Made by a program: the position numbers and the translations under genes. The notes under the pieces were generated by a model that did no database searches, was not told where the DNA came from, and saw only the letters and a list, made by a program, of their open reading frames with translations. From Orychophragmus violaceus (taxonomy: Eukaryota > Streptophyta > Magnoliopsida > Brassicales > Brassicaceae), in assembly GCA_030180135.1 (NCBI GenBank), contig CM058230.1:16431082-16495081 (forward strand): DNA of 64,000 nucleotides. The letters are read 5' to 3'. Positions within the stretch are counted from its first letter, which is position 1. Every line of letters starts with the position of its first letter. Below, in pieces: positions 23,249 through 32,228 of the stretch.

Positions 23249-23876
23249 TGTTGGAAGTTTCAGTTGATCCTGATTCAATTCTCATATTGATATCAACCTA
23301 AACATGCATCAGATCTAGGTGTTCTTATTTAGAAACATAACATGATCTCACCTTTTACCTGTTTGTTGCAGCGAAAGGATTAGAACAGGTCAGAGATCAG
23401 ATAGATGCACCGAGGGATGAATCCTCCAGAGGTTCACACACGCTTCACAAGGAAATGGCTGCTAGACCACGAGGAAGAGAGGCGCAGAGAGAGCAGAGAG
23501 ACCGCAGCTTGGTGTTAGGGTTAGGGAGAAGGGACTTGGCTTTTAGTCATTAAAAGCCTTCTCTTTCCCTTTTGGGCTTTTGGGCCCAATCTGATTAAAT
23601 CCCATTTAATCAGACCCATTAATCTCTCTCTTAGTACGACAAATGCCTAGCACTTTTGTCGTACTTCTGCTAAGCCGTTCCAACACATTTTCCTGTTAGC
23701 TTAGGCGTGTGACCCATATGGGATCATATAATAAAGGCAATAAGTCCAAGACTTATAGATCATGAGCGGACTCTAGCAAGCCATCATGATCCCCAGTATT
23801 ATATGACTTATGTCTGATCTCGACATACTCTTACTTTCTAGAGACAATACCGAGATTACTGGACATAATTACAACA
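23249..23876 (-). repeat. 5' LTR of copia element 1
   Basis: 628 bp, next to target duplication TGGCA at 23877-23881. It contains a candidate splice donor (CAG/GTAAAAG, GT at 23358-23357 on the minus strand). Confidence 0.96.
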
Positions 23877-23881
23877 TGGCA

Positions 23882-24921
23882 ATCAGCAGAGACAAGGTTC
23901 TAGTTATGCTCCGAGATTGAGGGACTTTGGTCATTCATATCACCAAGAACCTCCTGCACCGACACATAAGAGCAGATTGGAAGCCATGATGGAGCAGTAT
24001 CTTGAGGAACAACAACAGGCTGTTGTGTCTTCCAGCTCGAAGATTGAGTCCTTGTACACTAATTTTAAAGAGAAGATCGAAGCCTTGAGCACTCATATAA
24101 GGTTGCTGGATACGAAAGTAGACCAGATTTCAAGATCTTTCGAGGAGAAGGATGCTCAAGAAGCTCATGTCAACAACATTTCAATTCAGGTTGGCCATAG
24201 GATGGATCATGGACCATATCTTGCAGTTAAGGCTATGGAAATTGTGGAAAACAGAGAAGAGTCTGAGATCGAATCACCTGAGTTTGAGAGCTTCGACGGA
24301 CCAGACTCAACGGAGATTGACATTGATCTTTTGGCTTGGGTAGTTCAGGCTGATAATAAACCAAGTAAAGAGGAGAAATTTGAGTTTAGAACTGTTGAAT
24401 TAGACCAGGAAGCTGAGAAACCCGAGACTAAAGTTGAGACTCAAGCTGAAATACCTGCGTCGATCATTGCACCATTGGAACCGGTCGTTGCACATCGTGA
24501 AGAACCAGTCTCATTTATTTCTCGGGGAGTTGTTAAGGAACGGGTCTACAAACCTCCAATTCCCTTCCCAAAAGCTCCTGTAAGGTCTAAAGATGTAGCT
24601 CAGTGCATGGTAATGGTGGATAAGGAGATGGTGGTTCCTCAGAAATCTACTCTAACATCTTCAGAACCCAAAGCCACTCATAAGCGGAAAACTCTAAACA
24701 TCAGATCTCCACCAAAGGTAAGGCACAAATCCTCTAAGTTTAAACCTCCTGACTCCATTTCTGTGAATGCAGGAAAACGCTCTGCACCTCTCAAGTTTCG
24801 CTCCCACCCTGAATCTCTTCCTATGTTCCTTGGACGATCTCATGCTGCTACTGCTTACACACCACCGTGGATGAAAAGACATTCACAGAGACATTCCAAG
24901 TCTCTGTTGAAACCCCCATGA
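23882..24921 (+). pseudogene. Athila A gag-like protein, C-terminal part
   Basis: Continues the frame broken at 16109 after the copia element. Residues encoded near 23970-24180 form a heptad-like coiled region (LEAMMEQYLEEQQQ; IEALSTHIRLLDTKVDQIS) shared with elements B and E. The tail ends in AYTPPWMKRHSQRHSKSLLKPP-type sequence, also shared with E. Between them, where B and E carry the protease-like domain (LCDLGA...LGRPFLAT), this element has nothing, so the protease has been deleted. After the stop comes a conserved block (CAAGCGCTGAGTGGGAGGCA). It was probably a functional gag-only frame until the copia insertion. Confidence 0.75.
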
Positions 24922-26273
24922 GTCTGATCCCTTCCAATAAGTCAAGCTAATGACTCAAAACAAGCGCTGAGTGGGAGGCAACCCACTGTTAGGTTTGCAT
25001 AATTTATTTTTGGTGTTTTCATTAACATTTTACGTTTTTGTTTTTGGCTTTTCGTGAATTTTGTCTGCAGGTTTCGACAGATTCGCAGTGCGTCGATCGA
25101 CACACCTTGTGTCGATCGTCACAACACGAAAGAAATCGCATTGCAGCGATCGTTGCGGTCCTGAGCAACGATCGACACACGACAAAATATCGCCTAGCAA
25201 CGGTCGATGCATCAATGCAGCGATCGATGCAGCGATCGATGCATGTGCGACAGAGGTAAAAAACCGACAGACATAATCTCATCTTTTATCTATTATTTTC
25301 TTTTTACCAATCCTTAGCTTGACACTACTGGGGACAGTGTGTCTTAAGTGTGGGGGAGGTTCTACTAACTTCTTTCTTTTTGTTTTCTTAGAGTCAGTCC
25401 AATTTTCAAAAATTTGTTTTATTGAGTCAAAACTAGTTAAGTAGGAAACAATGATTTTTGAGAAGATTAACAGCACTTGCAGGAACTTAAGTAACCATTG
25501 GGATGAAGTTGCAGATCAATCTATGACTATTAGAAAACCCAGACATGGATCAACCTACTGAGAACACCCACATCGCTTCAGGTATCAGAGGATCCTTTAC
25601 TGACTTCACCTTAATACTGACTTAGATTTCTCACCTAAGGGCTTGGTATACTTTGTGTCGGATTCCCTTGTTAGTTCTGACACAGCCTGTAAACATGTCC
25701 TATCTAGTTCCCTTCCCCCCTTCCATAAAAAAAAAGATAATAAACTGAGGATGAGTTAGTAACTCCGAAGTGGTCATGGGAATGGTAGCTGAAACTCTCA
25801 TATCCTGTGCATCCATGGAATGTGTCCAAGGTACACCCCTTAACGGGAAGAGCACTGATAAAAAAAAAATGATACCCAAAGGGGAAAAATCAGAATGCTA
25901 CGGAAGGGAAAAGAGAAGAAAGGGACTAGAGAAAGATAGTATGGTGGTCTAGAGCTGATAAGGTAAGAGTCCATGTGCCTTTGATCGATACTCCTTAGGA
26001 GAGACCGCACTTAAATACTTGCAGAAGTCAGTAGGGAGAATTTGAATGCTTGAATGTGATTGTGGAGTTTACTTAGGACAGTTGCTAAGTGTGGGGGAAG
26101 TATATGTTGGTCTTGATGTCTGCAGGTTGATTCTTTCAAGTGGTTTACTAAGGGGAATCTGAGTGTTTCTGCTTCTAGGATGAAAAGAGTTTCTGAAGAG
26201 TTTTCAAACCTCTTCACTGCATTTTAGTTCTCTGTTTTGCTTGAGGGCAAGCAAAGGCTAAGTGTGGGGGAGT
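24922..26273 (+). other. Athila A 3' non-coding region with three polypurine motifs and palindromic motifs
   Basis: No gene. It contains (AAG)TGTGGGGGA at 25345-25360, 26086-26100 and, as the true polypurine tract, 26259-26273. A cluster of TCGATCGACA/GCGATCGATGCA motifs lies at 25089-25246. Blocks are conserved in elements B and E although no frame is, so it is not an env gene here. Confidence 0.7.
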
Positions 26274-27434
26274 TGATATATCATGGTTTTTAACCATTTT
26301 ATGCCATGATATAGATGTGTTTTTAGTGTCTTTTGTGTTATTTTAGAGTCTTTTACAGGTTTAATCTGGTTTGGAGCTAATTGGAGATAATTGGAGTATT
26401 TTGGGACTTTTGGAGCATTTTGGCCGAGAGTTTAACTCACTGCCCGATTTGATGATCATGCATCGATCGACACACCTTTGGTGTCGATCAACACACTAGC
26501 GAGATGGGCCGTACGCGGCGGTTTAACAAAGTTATGAAGATTTGCAGAGAAGCCCAGAATAGTTCCAGTATTTACACAGAAGCCCCAGCCGAGATTATGC
26601 CTATATATTTAGAGTTTTGGCTTTTATTTTAGGGACGCTTTCATAACTAAGTTTTATTTTCTTAGGAGATTTTAGGGGCTGGTTTTGTTCTCGAGAGAGA
26701 CTTGATTTCGAACCCATGTTCTTATTCCTTTGATTATTTTATGATATCTACTTTGATTATGTTTTCTGTTATGATTGCTATGTCTGAGTAGATCTCTTGT
26801 TAGGTTAGGGATTCTCATTAGGGATTTGAAGGAATGTTAGATTAATTGATTAAGATTCATCATCTAGTTCTTCATCTAATCTGTTCTTAAAGCTTAATCT
26901 AAACTGGCCATTTAGATTACTGATTTTAGGTTGATTCTCGCAACGACAGTTGGTTTATTTAACTAGATCTGATTTAGATGAGCAATTTATCTATTCGCAA
27001 AGAGATTTGGTTTAGAGAAATTGTGAACGAACGAACTTGGAATTAATGCATGTTTAGAACTCTAGTATTCGCTAAGAGATTTGGTTTGCTAGGTTTTTAG
27101 ACATAGATAATTATCGCAGCGAGAGCTGGTTAGTTTTACCTTCGTGATTCCAGTTTAAGAACGCTATAGATTGAATCTGATTGATTGTCTGATTTCCTGA
27201 TATCCTAAGAACTCCAGAAACCTGACTCCTTCATTTGATTGTTTACAACCGCCTCGCTTGATTCGATTTCTTTACTTGCTATTTACTGCTTTACAAAATC
27301 TGCTTCGCTTAGTTTAATCTGAACTACTTATAATCTATCGTGTGACCGGAGTCCTTGTGAATTCAATACCCTAAGTACTACATCTGCATTACTGTGCACT
27401 TGCAGTTAGAATAGGGATAATTCTTGACCTATCA
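26274..27434 (+). repeat. 3' LTR of Athila element A
   Basis: 1161 bp like the 5' LTR. The nine bases after it (AGTTTTTG...) repeat the bases before the primer site, so the right border may come from recombination and not simple insertion. Confidence 0.9.
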
Positions 27435-27443
27435 AGTTTTTGA

Positions 27444-28966
27444 CTATACCCAGGTGAAGCTTAGTCACATAATCGCCTCTCCTAAGCTCATCGGGGATCC
27501 CATAGGCAATGTAACTTTTGGGACCCAGATCTGGCTTGAGAAGTTTATCAGAAAGCTTTGTTGCAATGTTAAGAATTTCAGTTCTTGGATTGCATTATTT
27601 TTGAAAAGGTAACGCGGATAGGAACTCATAGCATTGATTTTCAAATCTATTCTCAGGAGGCATTCTTTTAGCTTTATCATCTTAGGCCATAAGTTTTTAT
27701 GTGTTTTTTCTTTCTTGTAACCAACAAAGAAGAAATATGGTGTCTTTTTCGCACAATTAGATAAGAAATCAATTGTCTCAACTTTGGATATCTTAGAATC
27801 TCATGTTGATGATTTTATGTAGTCGCATATAGCTCGCGACATAACATCCAACACCCAGCTTAAACCATGTGTGTTATTGAGAGTGCTCCTAACGATTATC
27901 GGTCACCTTTTTTCCCAATACACTTAATAATGCAAGAACCCTTCTTCTTTCAAGACATCGCAAGATTCAGGAGAGAACATGTCGCTTGCTTCCTTCCTCG
28001 GAGCTGCTTTTCTCTTCTTATCCATTTCCGAACCAAGACACCTACAGTTTAACACTCTAGGTATTTTGTTGTATGACGCCATGAAAGTATCTTCTTTCTG
28101 TTTCAAGTATGACATCTATGTCAGCGGCAAGATTCGTGTGAGCTCCAAGATAACATTATAACCACAACCAGATATCTCTTTTGATCCACCAAAGATCCTT
28201 CCATTACGAGTAGTGTGCCACTTAATAGATTGGTTATGTTTTTATTTGTCCTCAGGAATGAAAGTGGAGCTTGATTCTGAAGCATGAAAACCGTGCATAT
28301 AATCGAATCCTCTAATCGGATATTCTAAATTCATTTCAGGTCGTAGATAAAGAGTTCTTTCGTGAATCTCCTGACAGCAGCTTAAACAAAGGTCATACTC
28401 GCAACCTGGAGAGGAGCAACGTCAGTGCAAGTAAAAAAAATTGAAGTTTGGCAGAGATTACTGCAAGACAAGATGATATGCAGTAAGATCAATTGAACTG
28501 AAATGAAATATTCTAACTTTGTATTAGATAACATAATTTTCTTACCAGTACATGCGTTCATCAATGGAGTTTCTTGTCAGAGCTGCCTCAATTTCAGAAG
28601 ACTGTATTCCTATAAAAACAGCTCATATATAATATATGTTAGCAGAGATCCCTCAAAAGGAACCTAAACCATGAATTAGTAGCGGAAAATTCATACCTTG
28701 AATATTTTGCTCGTCTTCAATCTCATGCTCCTGAGCTTTAATTATCTCATTAAGGTACATATTCATCAATGCAGTCAGCAGGTACTTCGTTAGATGATGG
28801 CGTCATTCAGAATTAATTAGGTTCCTCTTTGATGTCTGTTAAGACAGAAAACAAACACAATGTTAACAAACAAAAACATGTCTTGGGGTTCTCTTAAAAA
28901 ACAAATCTTCTGCAATTAAAATATTGAAATAGATGCTAACGATAATCTCATTTAAAATGCATAATA
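27444..28966 (-). pseudogene. JmjC histone demethylase pseudogene (IBM1/JMJ25-like), upstream exons
   Basis: Minus-strand blocks follow the order of plant KDM3-type demethylases, which remove H3K9 methyl marks. First is the cysteine-rich RING-like region (EYDLCLSCCQEI near 28375), then IKWH...GGSKEISGCG near 28185, then the start of the JmjC region (LKEEGFLHY near 27930; PIIVR...LNNTHGLSW). Next come KVETIDFLSNC near 27775 and [17 protein letters not shown] with a VTKLH metal-site block near 27455. GT/AG introns remain recognisable, so it derives from DNA duplication. It holds several stops and shifts. Element A separates it from 13300-14408. IBM1 itself versus a close paralogue cannot be decided by eye. 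Confidence 0.85.
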
Positions 28967-29784
28967 GATATACAGGTTTGGTTAGCATTTTAAACATGTC
29001 AGTTATATTATGCATTTTAAATGAGATTACTGTTAGCATCTACTTCAGTATTTTAATTGCAAAAGATTTGTTTTTAAGAGAACCCCAAGACATGTTTTTT
29101 TTTTTTTTGTTAACATTGTGTTTGTTTTTCTGTCTTAACAGACATCAAAAGGAAACTAACTAATTCTGAAAGACGTCATCATCTCAAGTACCTATCTTAA
29201 TGAGATAATTAAAGCTCAGGAGCATGATATTGAAGTCGAGGCAAAGATTCATGGTATAAATTTTCCGCTACTAATTCATGGTTTATGTTCCTTCTGAGGG
29301 ATCTTTGCTAACATATTATATATATATATGAGTTGTTTTATAGGAATACAATCTTGTGAAGTTGAGGCAGCTATGAAAAAAAACTCCATTGATGAACACA
29401 TGTACTGGTAAGCAATTTATGTTATCTAATACAAAGTTAGGATCTTTCATTTTTGTTCAATTGATCTTATTGCAGATAATATTTTCTTGCACTCTGCCAA
29501 ACTTCAATTTTTGACTTGCAACAACGCTGCTCCTCTCCAGGTTGCGAGTATGACCTTTGTTTAAACTGCTGTCAAGATATTCACGAAGGAACTCTTTATC
29601 TATGACCTGAAATGAATTTGGAATATCCGATTAGAGGATTCAAATATATGCACGGTTTTCATGCTTCATAATCAAGCGCCAGCTCCATTCCTGAGGACAA
29701 AGAAAAAACTAACCAATCTATTAAGTGGCACACTGGTCGTAACAAAATGATCTTTGGTGGATCAAAAGAGCTATCTGGTTGTAG
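28164..29784. repeat. Large inverted repeat made of two JmjC pseudogene copies
   Basis: Left arm about 28164-28966, right arm about 29006-29784, centre 28967-29005 (39 bp). A transcript through it could fold into a hairpin of nearly 800 bp with scattered mismatches and small gaps. Confidence 0.85.
29006..29784 (+). pseudogene. Second JmjC demethylase pseudogene fragment, opposite strand
   Basis: Covers the same gene part as the left arm: intron and small exons (DIEVEAKIHG, IQSCEVEAAMKKNSIDEHMYW) and then the cysteine-rich exon (EYDLCLNCCQDI near 29555) through IKWHTGRNKMIFGGSKELSGC near 29780. It is roughly 88-90% identical to the left arm by eye, with its own stops. It stops abruptly where a CACTA end begins. 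The two copies point away from a shared centre. Confidence 0.82.
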
Positions 29785-30100
29785 TACTACAAGAAATTTT
29801 AGTATATATAGCGTCCTAAAAACGCTATATATTGATATCATAGCGTTTTGTTGAACGCCCTATCTGCGCCCGTTATAATAGATTGGAGCCTTTACATAGC
29901 GGTTTTCCGTTACACTGTATTTTAGAACTTTACAACCTAGTTAAGTTCCAACATCTTCTTCTTCCTCTAAGCTTCCTCTTCCTTGCCTTCTTGATCTTTG
30001 CAAGACAAAATTCACCCTTATCGAACATTCTCTTCCTCTCCTTAAGAAACTCATGGTTACAAGATACCTTAGCCCGGATGGAAGTTGTTTCAGCTCAATT
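29785..30100 (+). mobile_element. CACTA transposon end fragment
   Basis: Begins TACTACAAGAAATTTT, one base off the CACTACAAGAAA terminus of plant CACTA elements. Subterminal units follow (TAGCGTCCTAAAAACGCTA, CATAGCGTTTTGTTGAACGCC). No transposase follows; the fragment fades before Athila sequence near 30120. It cuts the right JmjC arm. Confidence 0.6.
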
Positions 30101-30220
30101 TTTGGGGCTTTTTTTTTGCCCAATCGCTCACAACTTGCGTCGGTCGATGCACGAGTGGTGTCGATCGATGCAAGGGCTCGTCCTGCACATCCAGCTGCTT
30201 CACTTGCTCTGTAGAATCCA
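30101..30220 (-). other. Athila D fragment with palindromic motif
   Basis: Contains TCGGTCGATGCA and GTGTCGATCGATGCA near 30139-30172, typical of the Athilas here. It lies downstream of the protease remnant in element D's sense. Confidence 0.5.
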
Positions 30221-30825
30221 TTAGCCTCGCATAGAAATTGCAGGCTCGTCTTGCAGATGCTCTAGTTCCATTATAGAGTTTAGCAGAGCTCTTTTCAGTG
30301 GATCCTCAGCATGTGTTGTATGAAATAAATCCGCAGCCAAATCATTGATTGTGTCAACATAGAAGGTCTGTCCGTCGATGGTTGGTCTCTTCACCAGCTT
30401 GTCCGTTTCAAAAATCATCTTCAGATCACCCACATTCAGAATTATCGTCCCTCTCTTATAGTCAATCACTGCACCAGCAGTAGCTAAGAATGGTCTACCC
30501 AAAATCAGTGGATCCTTTGGTTCCTCTCCTTACTGCAGAACCATAAAGTCAGTGGGAATCACACAGTTACCAAACTTTCTTGGCACATCTTTCAGCACTC
30601 CTTCAGGAATCCTGACTGTTCTGTCAGCTAGGACTAATGAGATCCTAGTAAGCATAAAGTCTGTCATCCCAAGCCTCTTAGCAATAGAGTTAGGCATAAG
30701 GTTCACACGAGAACCAATGTTACATAGTGATCTCACAAATATGTCCCCGTAGATGCCACAATCTAACACAAAGCTACATGGATCCTTTAACTTCTCTGGA
30801 ATCCTGCCTTGAATCACAGCACTAC
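30221..30825 (-). pseudogene. Athila D protease-like domain remnant
   Basis: The minus-strand frame matches the protease-like region of elements B and E in order: a DCGIYGDIFVRSLCN block, NLMPNSIAKRLGMTDF, RIPEGVLKDVP, then ILGRPFLATAGAVID. The catalytic motif is weak, as the family consensus LCDLGA reads LCNIGS here. An in-frame stop lies near 30527. Family role: processing of gag and pol. I assign it to element D, whose LTR and gag lie at 41826-48783 on the same strand; elements B and C entered between them and part of the gag is gone. Confidence 0.75.
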
Positions 30826-31978
30826 TGATATATCATGGTTTTTCTAGGTTTTCAACCATGATATAGTTGTATATATTGAGTCTTTAACCTGGTTTTTCGA
30901 GTCTATTAAGTCTTCTACAGGTAGGTTTGCCTTTGGGGCAAAGAGCAGGATTATAGGACGTTCTGGTGATTTGTGCAACAAGCTGAAGTTGGTGTCTCGG
31001 CCACGACTGGGTGTCGACCGACACTGAGCGCGAGAGAAGCTATACGCCGAGTTTAGACAAGTTTTGAAGATTTGCATAAAGACCCCAAAGTTTCCTTTAA
31101 TTCTAATCTGACCCCAAAACAAGTTTAGGAGTTTTAATTAGGTTTTCAGACTCATGGTTGGGTTTATTTTGTTCTTACTTTGTTCTTGCTTTTGGAGATT
31201 GAGAGATTTGCTAAGGGGCTGATTCTTGCTACTTGTAACCTTTGAGAGAAGGATTTCGAACCCCTTTACTTTACCTATTCAGTCTTTTGGTTTTCTATTC
31301 ATGATGTGTTGTTTGATTGATAATATGTCTGAGTAGTAACCTAGTTAGATTTAGGGATTCTCATAAAGGTTTTATGCATGTTTAGATAACTGATTTATTA
31401 GGATTCACAATATGTTCGTTCATCACCTAAGTTGCGTTTAATACTGAATTCTGGACTAATCACCTAGGATTTAGATCTGAGATAATTGAAAATAGCACGA
31501 GAGTGTGAGTTATAATCTAAACAAACTTAGTGTGAGCAATTTCACTAGATACAAAGAGATTTGGTTTAGGAGAGTTGTGAACCGATAGAACCTGTTCTTA
31601 ATGATTGTTTAGAATTCTAGGATCGCAAAGAGATTTGGATCACTAGGTTGCTAGATATAGAAACAATATCAGCAAGAGTTGAATTGTTTAACATTGTGTT
31701 TCTAGTTCTTGAACCTTGGTTTAATCTGAATCCGGTTAGTTAAGTATCTGACATTGCATAATTCCCGAGAACTTCCTAATTATGACGCCTTTCTCCTATT
31801 GAAAACACTTCTTTGTTTACTTGCTTTAGTTTATTGCTTTCTCCTGATTGATTTAGGTTAGCTTGAGAATATACAATCTATCGTGTGAGTCGTGAGTCCT
31901 TGTGGATTTGATACCCTAAGTACTACATTGCATAACTGTGCACCTGCAGTAGAATGGGATAAAACTCTGACCCTATCA
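30826..31978 (+). repeat. 5' LTR of Athila element B
   Basis: 1153 bp, TGATATATCATGG...TATCA. The terminal hairpin stem is 30829-30838 with 30856-30865. It lacks a short TGACCTTGGTGTCGGTCG insertion found in the other LTR near 40108. Confidence 0.9.
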
Positions 31979-32228
31979 AGTTTTTGGCGCCGTTGCCGGG
32001 GACTCAACTGAGTTCGCCGATAGATTTTATTTTAGAGTTTAAGTCATTTTTATTTATTTGTTACTGATTTTTCTCGGTTTGGCTTGTTTTGTTGCTGCAG
32101 GAATCGATTTCCTCATCCAGTGTCGACTGACACCCTCCATTGTGTCGCCGGACATCGACCTCGAGACAGTGTTTTGAAGTCTGTGTATTCCTAATCGTCA
32201 CACCCGAAGCAACCAGAGCGAAGAACTT

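Larger units (their letters stand above)
16110..23876 (-). mobile_element. Autonomous-looking Ty1/copia element, young
   Basis: Both LTRs are 628 bp, start TGTTGGA, and differ at only three sites by eye (AGCGGAAGG/AGCGAAAGG, CCGCGGC/CCGCAGC, and the fourth-to-last region TTCCAACA/TTACAACA). A 5-bp target duplication TGGCA flanks the element at 16105-16109 and 23877-23881. The primer site at 23236-23247 and the polypurine tract at 16738-16748 are in place, and the single 1325-codon polyprotein is open. It inserted into the gag frame of Athila A. Confidence 0.97.
14409..27434 (+). mobile_element. Athila-type Ty3/gypsy element A, non-autonomous, split by a copia element
   Basis: Two 1161-bp LTRs, each beginning TGATATATCATGG and ending TATCA, differ at about 16 sites by eye. 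The primer site TGGCGCCGTTG follows the 5' LTR, as known for Athila elements, and AAGTGTGGGGGAG precedes the 3' LTR. The interior without the copia insertion codes only for a gag-like protein; protease, RT, RNase H and integrase are absent. No 5-bp target duplication is visible (CATAT on the left, AGTTT on the right). It sits inside a JmjC pseudogene. Confidence 0.9.

Noticed and set aside
25089..25246. Regularly repeated short motifs resembling a CRISPR array
   Set aside because: Plant nuclear DNA, irregular spacing, variable palindromic units and no cas genes.
25038..25259. Frames with SIDRH-like repeats around the palindromic motif
   Set aside because: Only the motif read in several frames and both strands.
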